From positions 1 through 49,882 of the forward strand of contig NZ_HG424441.1 of assembly GCF_000336385.2 (NCBI RefSeq): 49,882 bases of DNA, given 5' to 3'. Below, in pieces: positions 37,282 through 45,936 of this stretch. Positions within the stretch are counted from its first letter, which is position 1; the number at the start of each line of letters is the position of its first letter. The position numbers and the translations under genes were made by a program. The stretch is from Lysobacter antibioticus HS124. GTDB taxonomy: Bacteria > Pseudomonadota > Gammaproteobacteria > Xanthomonadales > Xanthomonadaceae. The notes beneath the pieces were generated by a model. That model had not been told where the DNA came from. It was given only the letters and a program-made list of their open reading frames with translations, and did no database searches.

Positions 37282-37668
37282 TTACTTGATCAGGAAATCG
37301 TCGAGCTTGCGGCCCGCGGCGGTGTAGGCGGCCAGCCAGCGCGGCTGCTTGCCGCGACCGGTCCAGGTTTCGCCGGTATTGGCCGGATTGCGGTACTTCG
37401 GCGCGACCTTGCCGAGCGGCTTGCGCGCCTTGCGCGCGCCGGCGGCGGCCGGCTTGGCGGCCTTGGGGCCGGCCTTGGCGGCGCGCGGTGCGGACGCGGC
37501 GCCGAACAGTTCTTCGATGGTGTAGCCCTCGGCCTTGACCAGCTGGGCGATTTTCTTGCGCACTGCAGCAACCGGCTTGCGCTTGTTGAGCGTGGTTTTG
37601 CGCTTCTTGGCCTGGCTGATCAGGGATTCGAGTTCTTTGGCGGACAACGAGGAGATATCGATCGTCAT
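37282..37668 (-). CDS. H-NS family nucleoid-associated protein
   Basis: A 128-aa DNA-binding protein. The N-terminal part (1-50) is a helical dimerisation region rich in lysine; the middle (about 55-85) is an Ala/Lys/Pro-rich linker; the C-terminal domain has KYRNPANTGETWTGRGKQPRW, the H-NS DNA-contact motif. The family silences AT-rich, often transferred, DNA. In this window the lower-GC O-antigen branch genes and the tailspike-like gene would be natural targets, but that is inference. The ATG has GGAGG just upstream. Confidence 0.92.
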   Translation of the reverse strand: MTIDISSLSAKELESLISQAKKRKTTLNKRKPVAAVRKKIAQLVKAEGYTIEELFGAASAPRAAKAGPKAAKPAAAGARKARKPLGKVAPKYRNPANTGETWTGRGKQPRWLAAYTAAGRKLDDFLIK

Positions 37669-37721
37669 GGAGCCTCCGGGAGTGTGGTCGGTTTACGGCC
37701 AGTCCCTGGCGCGCGGCCAGC

Positions 37722-37750
37722 ATAATAGAGGGACATACCCCGGGCGTAAA
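37722..37750 (-). promoter_or_regulatory. Sigma-70-type promoter of the H-NS-like gene
   Basis: On the minus strand TTTACG (37745-37750) and TATTAT (37722-37727) are 17 bases apart. They match the consensus at four and five of six positions, and place the transcript start about 45 bases before the gene. Confidence 0.6.
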
Positions 37751-37794
37751 TGTGCCGATGGTCGCGATATATTCGTTCGCGATTCTGCGGGCGG

Positions 37795-37811
37795 TTGGCA
37801 CGATTAGTGCT
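37795..37811 (+). promoter_or_regulatory. Sigma-54-type promoter with no gene downstream on its strand
   Basis: TTGGCACG-ATTA-GTGCT fits the -24/-12 consensus (YTGGCACG-N4-TTGCW) at all but one position, with GG and GC ten bases apart. It points right, toward the proS terminator region, where no plus-strand gene is found before 40591. Confidence 0.55.
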
Positions 37812-38084
37812 GTGCTATTAGTGCCGCGACGTAAGCGGGCCGCGATGGTCAATGGGGTGCGGGGCCAGCGGAACGCGGCGCAAACCGACGCGATACGGTG
37901 CCGTGGGCGCGCCGGCGTTCGCGCGACCGGCGGCGGATAATCCGCGCGACGCCCCCGGCGCGATTCTATCCGGGCGGCGGATTCGCGATGTGCGGCGGGC
38001 GCAGAAAATCGCCGCGCGGGGTAGGCGATAAAACGTGTCTGCCGTCATATTTTCGAACACTATTACCAGTGCGCGGCGGCAGCG

Positions 38085-38115
38085 GGATTACCCGTGCGGT
38101 TTAGCCGGGTAATCC
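38085..38115. terminator. Hairpin downstream of proS
   Basis: A perfect 10-bp stem (38085-38094 with 38106-38115, 11-base loop) lies 13 bases beyond the proS stop. It lacks a T-run in both directions and would also end any plus-strand RNA from the sigma-54-type promoter. Confidence 0.5.
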
Positions 38116-38127
38116 GCCCGGGCCGGC

Positions 38128-39843
38128 TCAGCGGCCGGCGATGCGCGCCAGCACCGCGGCGCGATCGAGGTTTTCCGCCTCGGCGGCGCTGCGATGGCGG
38201 TATTCGAAGCTGCCCGCGGCCAGGCCGCGTTCGGACACCACCACCCGGTGCGGCACGCCGATCAGCTCCATGTCGGCGAACATCGCGCCCGGGCGCAGGC
38301 CGCGGTCGTCGAGCGCGGCGTCGACGCCGGCGGCGAGCAGGTCGCGGTACAGCGCCTGTGCGGCTTCGGCCACGGCGGCATCGTTCTTCGGGTTGATCAC
38401 GCACACCACCGCCTGCCACGGCGCCATCGCGTCCGGCCAGGCGATGCCGGCGTCGTCGTGGTTCTGCTCGATCGCCGCGGCGACTATCCGCGACACGCCG
38501 ATGCCGTAGCAGCCCATGGCCGGCGTCGCCGCCTTGCCGGTTTCGTCGAGCACGCTGAGCTTCATCGCCTCGGCGTATTTGCGGCCGAGCTGGAACACAT
38601 GGCCGACCTCGATGCCGCGGGCGATGCCGAGCGTACCGCGGCCGTCGGGCGAGGGGTCGCCGGCGACGGCGTTGCGGATGTCGGCCACTTCGTCCGGTTC
38701 GGCCAGGTCGCGGCCCCAGTTGACTCCGGCCAGGTGGTAGCCGTTGTCGTTGGCGCCGACCACGAAGTCGGCGAGCGCGGCGACGCTGCGGTCGGCGATC
38801 ACCCGCACCGGCTTGGCCGGCGCGACCGGGCCGAGGAAGCCCGGCTGGGCGCCGAGGTGTTCGAGGATCTCGGCCTCGCTGGCCAGGCGGTACTCGGCCA
38901 GGCCGGCGAGCTTGGACAGCTTGATCTCGTTGACGACGTGGTCGCCGCGCACCAGCGCCAGGGCGAACTGCGGCTGGCCGTCGGCGTCGGCGCCGACGAT
39001 CGCGACCGACTTGACCGTGCGCGCCAGCTCGATGCCGAGCAGGGCGGCGACGTCTTCGCAGGTCTTCTGGGTCGGCGTATCGACCTTGCGCATGGCCTCG
39101 GCCGCGGCCGGGCGCGGGCCCGGCGATACGGCTTCGGCCAGTTCGACGTTGGCGGCGTAGTCCGAGCCGTCGGAGAAGGCGATCGCGTCCTCGCCCGAAT
39201 CGGCCAGCACATGGAACTCGTGCGAGGCGCTGCCGCCGATCGCGCCGGTGTCGGCGAACACGGCGCGGAACTTCAGCCCCAGGCGGGTGAAGATGCGGCC
39301 GTAGGTGTCGTACATGTTGCGGTATTCGCGGTCCAGGTCCTCGTCGGTGACGTGGAAGGAGTAGGCGTCCTTCATCAGGAACTCGCGCGCGCGCATCACC
39401 CCGAAGCGCGGTCGGATCTCGTCGCGGAACTTGGTCTGGATCTGGTAGAAATTGACCGGCAGCTGCTTGTAGCTGGCCAGCTCGTTGCGGGCGAAATCGG
39501 TGACGACCTCTTCATGGGTCGGGCCGAAGCAATACCAGGCTTCCTTGCGGTCCTGCATCTTCAGCAACTGGCCGCCGAACTTCTCCCAGCGCCCGGTCTC
39601 TTCCCACAGCTCCTTGGGCTGCACCGCCGGCATCAGCACTTCGATCGCGCCCGCGGCGTTCATCTCCTCGCGCACCGCGCGCTCGACCTTGCGCAGCACG
39701 CGCAGGCCCAGCGGCGACCAGGTGTACAGGCCGGCGGCGAGCTTGCGGATCATGCCGGCCTTGAGCATCAGCTTGTGGCTGACGATTTCGGCCTCGGCGG
39801 GGGTTTCCTTGCTGGTATGGAGATGGAACTGCGACAGGCGCAT
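38128..39843 (-). CDS. proS: Prolyl-tRNA synthetase (bacterial type with editing domain)
   Basis: A 571-aa class II aminoacyl-tRNA synthetase that charges tRNA-Pro. It begins [18 protein letters not shown]. Motif 2 lies near [26 protein letters not shown]; the inserted YbaK-like editing domain is about 235-385; motif 3 is in [18 protein letters not shown]; the anticodon-binding domain ends the protein. Length matches the prokaryote-like ProRS. It is 150 bases downstream of the DUF4124 gene, same strand. Confidence 0.97.
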   Translation of the reverse strand: MRLSQFHLHTSKETPAEAEIVSHKLMLKAGMIRKLAAGLYTWSPLGLRVLRKVERAVREEMNAAGAIEVLMPAVQPKELWEETGRWEKFGGQLLKMQDRKEAWYCFGPTHEEVVTDFARNELASYKQLPVNFYQIQTKFRDEIRPRFGVMRAREFLMKDAYSFHVTDEDLDREYRNMYDTYGRIFTRLGLKFRAVFADTGAIGGSASHEFHVLADSGEDAIAFSDGSDYAANVELAEAVSPGPRPAAAEAMRKVDTPTQKTCEDVAALLGIELARTVKSVAIVGADADGQPQFALALVRGDHVVNEIKLSKLAGLAEYRLASEAEILEHLGAQPGFLGPVAPAKPVRVIADRSVAALADFVVGANDNGYHLAGVNWGRDLAEPDEVADIRNAVAGDPSPDGRGTLGIARGIEVGHVFQLGRKYAEAMKLSVLDETGKAATPAMGCYGIGVSRIVAAAIEQNHDDAGIAWPDAMAPWQAVVCVINPKNDAAVAEAAQALYRDLLAAGVDAALDDRGLRPGAMFADMELIGVPHRVVVSERGLAAGSFEYRHRSAAEAENLDRAAVLARIAGR

Positions 39844-39993
39844 CGGCAGGGGTTCGCGGATGGGGAAAGCGAACAGTTTGCCATGCCGGCGCGCCAGGCT
39901 CGTTCGCGAACCGGGCCGGCGGGGCGCCGGGGGCGCCCTGGAGGCGAGCGCCGAAGCCGCTGCGGGCGGGCTCCGGCGCTCAGCGGGCGCCGA

Positions 39994-40479
39994 TCAGGCG
40001 TCGCCTTGCTTGGTGGTCGGGCGGCCCGTGGCCGGCGACCCGGCGGCCGGCGCCGCGGCCGGCTGGGTGCAGTAGGCGCGCACCGCGGCTTCGGCCAACT
40101 GGACCTGGGCGGCGCGCTGCTGGGCGTCGAGCACGTTGTCCGGCTTGCCGTCCTTGTTGGCGTCGACCCCGACCGAGCGCGAGCTTTGCAGCTGCTTGAG
40201 ATTGCCGCGCGCGGTCACGCACTGCGGGTTCTCGGCGGCCGGCGCGTCGGCCGCGGTGGCGGTCTGCGCAGCCGTGCCGGAGCGGTTCTTGATCACCCGG
40301 TTCTTGACCCCGGCCTGGTTGGGCGGCGGCGAATCGGAGTAGTGAGTGACGCCCTTGGCGTCCTTCCACTGGTACAGCTCGGTCGCGGCGACCGGGGCGG
40401 CCAACAGGACGAGCAGGGCGGCGCTGAGGCCCAGCGCCGGGAGGGGGCGGCGGGCGGAAGGGCAGGTCGGGCGGGACAT
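39994..40479 (-). CDS. DUF4124 domain-containing exported protein
   Basis: A 161-aa protein with a signal peptide (LGLSAALLVLLAAPVAA; cleavage near ATA-TEL). The DUF4124 motif follows immediately: ELYQWKDAKGVTHYSDSPPP. The rest is polar and alanine-rich, with GVDANKDGKPDNVL resembling a calcium-binding loop and a C-terminal helix. The function of DUF4124 is unknown; it may bind an envelope component. The start at 40479 has GGAG seven bases before it; the frame is open to 40497. It is divergent from pssA, with an inverted repeat in the gap. Confidence 0.8.
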   Translation of the reverse strand: MSRPTCPSARRPLPALGLSAALLVLLAAPVAATELYQWKDAKGVTHYSDSPPPNQAGVKNRVIKNRSGTAAQTATAADAPAAENPQCVTARGNLKQLQSSRSVGVDANKDGKPDNVLDAQQRAAQVQLAEAAVRAYCTQPAAAPAAGSPATGRPTTKQGDA

Positions 40480-40550
40480 GACGGAGCTCCGGGGCAACGG
40501 GCGGAACGGGGCGGCAGGCGCCGGTGAGGCGGGGGGAAGCTACGATTGCA

Positions 40551-40567
40551 GCATCCTGTCCGGATGC
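40551..40567. promoter_or_regulatory. Inverted repeat in the DUF4124-pssA divergent promoter region
   Basis: GCATCC-TGTCC-GGATGC. On the minus strand it falls between TTGCCT and TGCAAT, spaced 17 bases, a plausible promoter for the DUF4124 gene, so a protein bound here would overlap that promoter. Confidence 0.4.
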
Positions 40568-40590
40568 AGGCAAGCGCTACACTTCGCAGT

Positions 40591-41373
40591 ATGGAACCCC
40601 ATCACACGCCCCGCCCCCGCGGACGCGGCATTTACCTGCTGCCCAACCTCTTCACCACCGGCGGCATGTTCGCCGGCTTCTACGCGATCATCGCCGCCAC
40701 CCAGGGCCGCTTCGACGACGCCTGCGTGGCGATCTTCATCGCCGCGATCCTCGACGGCGTCGACGGCCGGGTCGCGCGCCTGACCAACACGCAGAGCGAG
40801 TTCGGCGTGCAGTACGACTCGCTGGCCGACCTGATCAGCTTCGGCCTGGCGCCGGCGCTGGTGATGTACCACTGGGCGCTGGAATCGACCAAGCTGGACG
40901 GCGTCATCCCCGGCAAGATCGGCTGGGTCGGCGCCTTCCTGTACGCCGCCTGCGCCGCGTTGCGCCTGGCCCGGTTTAATTCCCAGGTCGGCCAGGTCGA
41001 CAAGCGCTGGTTCATCGGCCTGGCCAGCCCGGCTGCGGCGGGCCTGGTCGCCAGTTTCGTCTGGACCTGCCACAGCTTCGACCTCGCCGGCGAGCAACTG
41101 CGTTATGGCGCGTTGGCGGTGACCGTACTGGCCGGCCTGCTGATGGTCAGCCGGATCCGCTACGTCAGCTTCAAGGGCAGCGGCCCGCGCAACGACCGGG
41201 TGCCGTTCCTGGCGATCCTGGTGGTGGTGGCGGTGGTGGTGGCGATCGCGATCGACCCGCCGCGGGTGTTGCTGGCGATCTTCGCTCCCTACGCGCTGTC
41301 CGGTCCCGTGCAGGCGATCTACCGCCGCGTGCGCCGCCTGCCGCCGCCCCCGACCGAGGGCGCCGCGCCATGA
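40591..41373 (+). CDS. pssA: CDP-diacylglycerol-serine O-phosphatidyltransferase
   Basis: A 260-aa membrane enzyme making phosphatidylserine, precursor of phosphatidylethanolamine. The CDP-alcohol phosphotransferase motif is complete: D58-G59-x2-A62-R63, G72, D76 and D80 (in DGVDGRVARL and FGVQYDSLAD). About seven hydrophobic segments follow. The type II (Bacillus-like) family member has this length. A TACACT -10 candidate sits only eight bases before the ATG, and no ribosome site is visible, so the mRNA may be leaderless. It overlaps the next gene by four bases. Confidence 0.92.
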   Translation: MEPHHTPRPRGRGIYLLPNLFTTGGMFAGFYAIIAATQGRFDDACVAIFIAAILDGVDGRVARLTNTQSEFGVQYDSLADLISFGLAPALVMYHWALESTKLDGVIPGKIGWVGAFLYAACAALRLARFNSQVGQVDKRWFIGLASPAAAGLVASFVWTCHSFDLAGEQLRYGALAVTVLAGLLMVSRIRYVSFKGSGPRNDRVPFLAILVVVAVVVAIAIDPPRVLLAIFAPYALSGPVQAIYRRVRRLPPPPTEGAAP

Positions 41374-41723
41374 GCGGACTGTGGAGCGCGCAGCAGCGCG
41401 AGTGGCTGCAGGCGATGGGCCACAGCGTGCTGAGCCTGGCCGGCGACGCCGCCGAGGCCGTGCCGCCGATGGAGCCGCGCGCCTCCGCTGCGTCGGCGGT
41501 CGGCGGCGCGGTCGCTGTGCCGGCGGCCAAGGCGGCGAGCGCCGGCGCGCCGGCGCTCGACAGCCCGCTGCTGCGCAATCTGCTGCGCGCCGCCCGCCGT
41601 TCGCCCGGCGATGCGGCGGTGCTGGCCTTGTTCGACGCGGCCGCGCTGCGCGGCGACCCGCGCGCCAAGCGCGCGTTGTGGCCGCAGTTGCGCGCACTGC
41701 GCCGCGGGAGCGCGCGCCGATGA
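41370..41723 (+). CDS. Small hypothetical protein between pssA and rimI
   Basis: A 117-aa protein that I do not recognise with confidence. Its start, SGLWSAQQREWLQAMGH, has a short amphipathic Trp/Leu helix; the middle (about 30-60) is low-complexity Ala/Pro; the C-terminal helix is Arg-rich (LRNLLRAARRSP, RAKRALWPQLRAL). It overlaps pssA and rimI by four bases each, so it is translated. In gamma-proteobacteria holD (DNA polymerase III psi) often precedes rimI, and the short N-terminal helix is reminiscent of psi; this is a guess. The pssA-rimI position is the only real clue. Confidence 0.7.
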   Translation: MSGLWSAQQREWLQAMGHSVLSLAGDAAEAVPPMEPRASAASAVGGAVAVPAAKAASAGAPALDSPLLRNLLRAARRSPGDAAVLALFDAAALRGDPRAKRALWPQLRALRRGSARR

Positions 41724-42217
41724 TCGCGCTGGCCTCGGACCTGGAACGTCCCACGGCCCCGGCCGCGCTGCGGCCGATGCGCGAAGACGACTTGGATGCG
41801 GTCCACGCGATCGAGATCCGCGCCTACGAGTTCCCGTGGACCCCGGGCATCTTCCGCGACTGCCTGCGCGCCGACTACCCGGCTTGGGTGCTGGTCGAGG
41901 ACGAGCGCATCGTCGGCTATTTCTTGATGAGCGTCGCCGCCGGCGAGGCGCACGTACTCAACGTGTGCGTCGCTCCGGAAGCGCATGGGTTGGGGTTCGG
42001 CCGCAAGTTGCTGCGCGCGCTGGTGATGATCGCCCGCGGCCGCGGCGCCGAACGGGTATTCCTGGAAGTGCGCCCGTCCAACGCCGGCGCGATCGCCCTG
42101 TACCACAGCGAAGGCTTCAACGAGATCGGCCGCCGCCCGCGCTACTACCCGGCCCGCGGCGGCCGCGAGGACGCGCTGGTGATGGCGATCGAGTTGTTGC
42201 CCGAGGGTGGGGATTAG
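41720..42217 (+). CDS. rimI: Ribosomal protein S18 alanine N-acetyltransferase
   Basis: A 165-aa GNAT acetyltransferase. It shows LRPMREDDLDAVHAIEIRAY, the acetyl-CoA loop VCVAPEAHGLGFGRKLL, EVRPSNAGAIALYHSEGFNEIGRRPRYY and the DALVMAIEL end, all typical of RimI, which acetylates the N-terminal alanine of S18. The start overlaps the previous stop by four bases. The C-terminus (PEGGD) and the TAG stop are supplied by the GGGATTG repeat tract that follows; RimI itself usually ends near the same point, so little is lost. Confidence 0.92.
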   Translation: MIALASDLERPTAPAALRPMREDDLDAVHAIEIRAYEFPWTPGIFRDCLRADYPAWVLVEDERIVGYFLMSVAAGEAHVLNVCVAPEAHGLGFGRKLLRALVMIARGRGAERVFLEVRPSNAGAIALYHSEGFNEIGRRPRYYPARGGREDALVMAIELLPEGGD

Positions 42218-42245
42218 GGATTGGGGATTGGGGATTCGGGATTGG
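42206..42245 (+). repeat. GGGATTG/GGGATTC short-repeat tract after rimI
   Basis: About five units of GGGATTG or GGGATTC type. The tract begins inside the rimI coding end and provides its TAG stop. Similar tracts stand at 34412, 45279, 45816 and 45906. Confidence 0.75.
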
Positions 42246-42265
42246 CAGGAGCGGCGACGCTGCCC

Positions 42266-42434
42266 CCTGTAGGAGCGGCGTGAGCCGCGACAACCCAAAC
42301 GACGAAACACCACGCCTCCTTCGGAAGCCCCGACCCTTCCCGCTCTGCCTGCCCAAATCGCGGATATCCGCGCTTCGGCTGCCACGCTTGCGTCCGTCGC
42401 TGCGGGTTGTCGCGGCTCACGCCGCTCCTACAGG
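42266..42434. repeat. Pair of inverted GTAG-type REP elements
   Basis: Two perfect 30-bp copies face each other: 42266-42295 on the plus strand and 42405-42434 on the minus strand, 109 bases apart. Each carries GTAG followed by a GCGGC-GTGA-GCCGC hairpin, the layout of GTAG REPs known from Stenotrophomonas and linked there to RAYT (REP-associated tyrosine) transposases. None is encoded in this window. The space between has no reading frame of note. They lie between rimI and valS ends. Confidence 0.8.
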
Positions 42435-42450
42435 AGCCACGCGCGGACGC

Positions 42451-42480
42451 AAAAAAGCCGCGGCATGACCGCGGCTTTTT
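42451..42480. terminator. Bidirectional terminator next to valS
   Basis: A perfect 12-bp stem, including A-T pairs (42451-42463 with 42469-42480), has A-tracts on one side and T-tracts on the other, so it ends transcripts from both directions. It lies 24 bases past the valS stop. Confidence 0.88.
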
Positions 42481-42504
42481 CGCCTGTGCGACCGCAGCGG
42501 CCGC

Positions 42505-45270
42505 TCAGTCCAGCTTGGCTCGCTGCGCGACCAGCTCTTCCAGCATCGTGGTCCAGTCGACCAGGCGCTTGCGCTCCTGCTCGACCACCGCCGGCGGCGC
42601 GTTCTGGACGAAGGTCTCGCTGGCCAGTTTGCCCCGGCACTTGGCGATCTCGCCTTCGACCCGCTTCTTCTCCTTGTCCAGGCGCACGCGCTCGGCGTCG
42701 AGCTTCTCCGCCGGCAGCGGCACCAGCAGGGTCAGCTCGCCGACCACCGCCGGCGCGGCCGGCGGCGCGGCGGCCACGTCGTCGACGAACTCGATCCGCT
42801 CCAGCTTGTTGAGGAACGTGAGCTGGCTGGCGAAGCGTTCGCTGCGCTCGCGGTCGCTGGCGTCGCCCTTGGCCAGCAGCAGCGGCACCAGGTCGGACGG
42901 CTTGACGTTGAGCTCGCTGCGCACCTTGCGCAGCGCCGACACCATCGCCTTGAGCCATTCCACGTCGGCCTCCGCGCGGGCGTAATCGCCGGCGAACTCG
43001 GCCGCTTGAGGGTAGGCGCGCAGCATGATCGTGCTTTCGGCCACGCCCAGCTTGGGCGCGACCTGCTGCCACAGTTCCTCGGTCACGAACGGAATCAGCG
43101 GATGCAGCAGGGACAGCAGGCGCTCGAGCACGTACAGCAGGGTGTGGCGGGTGCTGTCGGCGGCCTCGCGGTCTTCGCCCTGCAGCGCCGGCTTGGCCAG
43201 TTCGACGAACCAGTCGCAGAACGCGTTCCAGGCGAACTCGTACAGGCTCTGCGCGAGCAGGTCGAAACGGTAGGCGGCGAAGTGCGCCTCGGCCTCGGCC
43301 GCGGCCTTGGCCAGTTGCGCCAGGATCCAGCGCTCGGCGTCGGTGCGGGGCTGCGGCGCGCCGGCGAAGCGGGCGCCGTCGGTGTTCATCAGCACGAAGC
43401 GGGTGGCGTTCCACAGCTTGTTGCAGAAGTTCTTGTAGCCCTCGGCGCGGCCGAGGTCGAACTTGATGTCGCGGCCGTGGGTGGCGAGCGCGGCGATGGT
43501 GAAGCGCAGCGCGTCGGCGCCGAACGCCGGGATGCCTTCGGGGAATTCGCGGCGGGTGGCCTTTTCGATCTTCTCGGCCATCTTCGGCTGCATCAGGCCG
43601 CTGGTGCGCTTGGCCAGCAGTTCGTCCAGGGTGATGCCGTCGATCAGGTCGATGGGGTCGAGCACGTTGCCCTTGGACTTGGACATCTTCTGCCCGTCCT
43701 TGTCGCGCACCAGGCCGTGGATGTACACGTCGCGGAACGGGACCTGGCCGGTGAAGTGGTCGGTCAGCATGATCATGCGCGCGACCCAGAAGAAGATGAT
43801 GTCGAAGCCGGTGACCAGCACCGAGGTCGGCAGGTAGCGCTCGAAGCCGCGTGCGCCCATCGCCGCCGCGTCCGGCCAGCCCAGGGTGCTGAACGGCCAC
43901 AGGCCTGAGGAGAACCAGGTCTCCAGCACGTCGTTGTCCTGGCTCAGCGCCACCTCGGCGCCGAGTCCGGCGCGCGCGCGCGCGTCGGCTTCGTCGCGGC
44001 CGACGTAGATGTTGCCCTGCGCGTCGTACCAGGCCGGAATGCGATGGCCCCACCACAGCTGGCGGCTGATGCACCAGTCCTGGATGTTCTCCATCCAGTG
44101 ACGGTAGGTATTGATCCAGTTGGCCGGGACGAAGCGGACCTCGCCCTGCTCGACCAGCGCCAGGCCGCGCTTGGCCAGGCCGTCCATGCGCACGAACCAC
44201 TGATCGGTGAGATAAGGCTCGATCACCTGGCCGGTGCGGTCGCCGCGCGGCACCTGCAGCTTGTGCGGCTTGGTTTCGACCAGCAGGCCCTGCGCTTCCA
44301 GTTCGGCCAGCACGACCTTGCGCGCTTCGTAGCGGTCCAGGCCGACGAAGCGTTCCGGCGCGTTGCCGTTGACGGTCGCGTCGGGGGTGAAGATGTTGAT
44401 CAACGGCAGCTCGTGGCGCTGGCCGACCGCGTAGTCGTTGAAGTCGTGCGCCGGGGTGACCTTGACCACGCCGGTGCCGAACTCGCGATCCACGTAGGCG
44501 TCGGCGATGACCGGAATCTCGCGGCCGGTCAGCGGCAGGGTCACGCTCTTGCCGATCAGGTGTTGGTAGCGCTCGTCGTCCGGATGGACCATGACCGCGG
44601 TGTCGCCGAGCATGGTTTCCGGGCGCGTGGTCGCCACGGTCAGGGTCGCGCTGCCGTCGCTGAGCGGGTAGCTGATCGACCACAGGAAGCCGTCTTCTTC
44701 CTCGTTGACCACTTCCAGGTCGGAGATCGCGGTCTTCAGCACCGGGTCCCAGTTGACCAGGCGTTGGCCGCGGTAGATCAGGCCCTGCTCGTGCATGCGC
44801 ACGAAGGCCTCGATCACCGCCTGCGTGGCCATCGGGTCCATGGTGAAGGTCGAGCGGGTCCAGTCGCCGGAGGCGCCGAGGCGGCGCATCTGCCGTTCGA
44901 TGGTGCCGCCCGAATGCGCTTTCCACTCCCACACCTTCTCGATGAAGCCGTCGCGGCCCAGGCCGTCGCGGGTCAGGCCTTCCTGGCCCAGGTTGCGCGC
45001 CACCACCATCTCGGTGGCGATGCCGGCGTGGTCGGTGCCCATCTGCCACAGCGTGTCGTAGCCGCGCATGCGGTGATAGCGGATCAGCGCGTCCTGCAGG
45101 GTGTGCTGGAACGCGTGGCCCATGTGCAGGGTGCCGGTGACGTTCGGCGGCGGCAGCAGGATCGAATACGTCGGGCCTTCGCCGCGCGGCTGGAATACGC
45201 CGCTGCTTTCCCACTGTTCGTAGAGGCGGGCTTCGAACTGTTTGGGGTCGTAGCTGGAGGCGAGGGACAT
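42505..45270 (-). CDS. valS: Valyl-tRNA synthetase
   Basis: A 921-aa class I synthetase charging tRNA-Val. It has the HIGH-type motif [15 protein letters not shown] (H49-MGH-52), the CP1 editing domain, KMSKSKGN, the anticodon-binding domain and the ValRS-specific C-terminal coiled coil (residues about 855-921, [20 protein letters not shown]). It follows holC and pepA in the usual pepA-holC-valS order of gamma-proteobacteria. A GGGATTC repeat tract separates it from holC. Confidence 0.98.
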   Translation of the reverse strand: MSLASSYDPKQFEARLYEQWESSGVFQPRGEGPTYSILLPPPNVTGTLHMGHAFQHTLQDALIRYHRMRGYDTLWQMGTDHAGIATEMVVARNLGQEGLTRDGLGRDGFIEKVWEWKAHSGGTIERQMRRLGASGDWTRSTFTMDPMATQAVIEAFVRMHEQGLIYRGQRLVNWDPVLKTAISDLEVVNEEEDGFLWSISYPLSDGSATLTVATTRPETMLGDTAVMVHPDDERYQHLIGKSVTLPLTGREIPVIADAYVDREFGTGVVKVTPAHDFNDYAVGQRHELPLINIFTPDATVNGNAPERFVGLDRYEARKVVLAELEAQGLLVETKPHKLQVPRGDRTGQVIEPYLTDQWFVRMDGLAKRGLALVEQGEVRFVPANWINTYRHWMENIQDWCISRQLWWGHRIPAWYDAQGNIYVGRDEADARARAGLGAEVALSQDNDVLETWFSSGLWPFSTLGWPDAAAMGARGFERYLPTSVLVTGFDIIFFWVARMIMLTDHFTGQVPFRDVYIHGLVRDKDGQKMSKSKGNVLDPIDLIDGITLDELLAKRTSGLMQPKMAEKIEKATRREFPEGIPAFGADALRFTIAALATHGRDIKFDLGRAEGYKNFCNKLWNATRFVLMNTDGARFAGAPQPRTDAERWILAQLAKAAAEAEAHFAAYRFDLLAQSLYEFAWNAFCDWFVELAKPALQGEDREAADSTRHTLLYVLERLLSLLHPLIPFVTEELWQQVAPKLGVAESTIMLRAYPQAAEFAGDYARAEADVEWLKAMVSALRKVRSELNVKPSDLVPLLLAKGDASDRERSERFASQLTFLNKLERIEFVDDVAAAPPAAPAVVGELTLLVPLPAEKLDAERVRLDKEKKRVEGEIAKCRGKLASETFVQNAPPAVVEQERKRLVDWTTMLEELVAQRAKLD

Positions 45271-45278
45271 AGGGGCGG

Positions 45279-45344
45279 AGATTCGGGATTGGGAATTCGG
45301 GATTGGGTACAGCGGGGATTCGGGATTGGAGATTCGGGATTCGT
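45279..45344 (+). repeat. GGGATTC/GGGATTG repeat tract between holC and valS
   Basis: About seven imperfect units over 66 bases in the 111-base gap between the two genes. All units point the same way. Confidence 0.75.
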
Positions 45345-45381
45345 TAGGACAATGGCGAAAACCGAAGCGTGGGGCCGCCCC

Positions 45382-45807
45382 TCACATATCGTGCTTGTTC
45401 AACGCCAGCCCGCGCGCCTGGTATTGCTTCCAGCGCTCGCGCAGCGGACCGCGCGCGGAGTCGTCGGCGGGAACCACTTCGAGCACGCGGTCGAAGCCGT
45501 CGGCGACCGCGGCGTCGCGCAGGTTGATCACCAGCGGGCGCAGCGCGGCGTCGGACTCGGGCGCGGCGATCAGCACGTCGGCTTCTTCCTCGTCCTCGTC
45601 CAGGCCGGCGATCTGGTGCGGGATGTAGGCGTCCTCGCCCATGTCCCAGAGCATGTCGTCGAGTTGCTCGGCCTGCTCGGCGCTGCGCGCCAGGATCAGG
45701 GTCGGCAGCCCGGCGTCGTGGGCCTTGCGCGCCAGCTCGCAGACCAAGCGCATCGGCTCCTCGCGGAAGCGCGGCGATTGGATCAGGTAGAAGTCGGCAC
45801 GGGGCAT
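45382..45807 (-). CDS. holC: DNA polymerase III chi subunit
   Basis: A 141-aa member of the HolC family, which links the clamp loader to SSB. The start MPRADFYLI, the ACELARKAHDAGLPTLILA-like segment CELARKAHDAGLPTLIL, the LDDMLWDMGEDAYIPHQIAG region and the closing RERWKQYQARGLALNKHDM are characteristic. It is one gene downstream of pepA and upstream of valS. A repeat tract lies just before its start. Confidence 0.93.
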   Translation of the reverse strand: MPRADFYLIQSPRFREEPMRLVCELARKAHDAGLPTLILARSAEQAEQLDDMLWDMGEDAYIPHQIAGLDEDEEEADVLIAAPESDAALRPLVINLRDAAVADGFDRVLEVVPADDSARGPLRERWKQYQARGLALNKHDM

Positions 45808-45815
45808 CGGGAAGC

Positions 45816-45936
45816 CGGGATTGGGGATTCGGGATTGGGGATTGGTTGGGGCAAAAGCCGAGGCGGAGCCGGTGGGGATTCGATGGCGGCGTCAGGAGCC
45901 GTCATCGAATCCCGAATCCCGAACCTCAAATCCCGG
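45816..45936. repeat. Facing GGGATTG/GGGATTC tracts between holC and pepA
   Basis: A plus-orientation tract (45816-45847) and a minus-orientation tract (45906-45936) bound an 11-bp inverted repeat (45875-45885 with 45903-45913). The second tract overlaps the pepA stop codon. The pair could form a large hairpin in mRNA between the two genes. Confidence 0.7.

Larger units (their letters stand above)
37669..38127. other. 459-base intergenic region between the H-NS-like gene and proS
   Basis: It holds the hns-like promoter (minus), a near-consensus sigma-54 promoter on the plus strand at 37795-37811, two ATTAGTGC repeats (37803-37810 and 37817-37824) and a hairpin at 38085-38115. It is clearly more AT-rich in parts than the flanking genes. 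No reliable protein-coding frame is seen on either strand. Confidence 0.7.

Noticed and set aside
35729-37852. A 707-codon minus-strand frame over the ThrE-like and H-NS-like genes
   Set aside because: The product is Gln/Arg/His-rich shadow sequence of the clear plus-strand and minus-strand genes.
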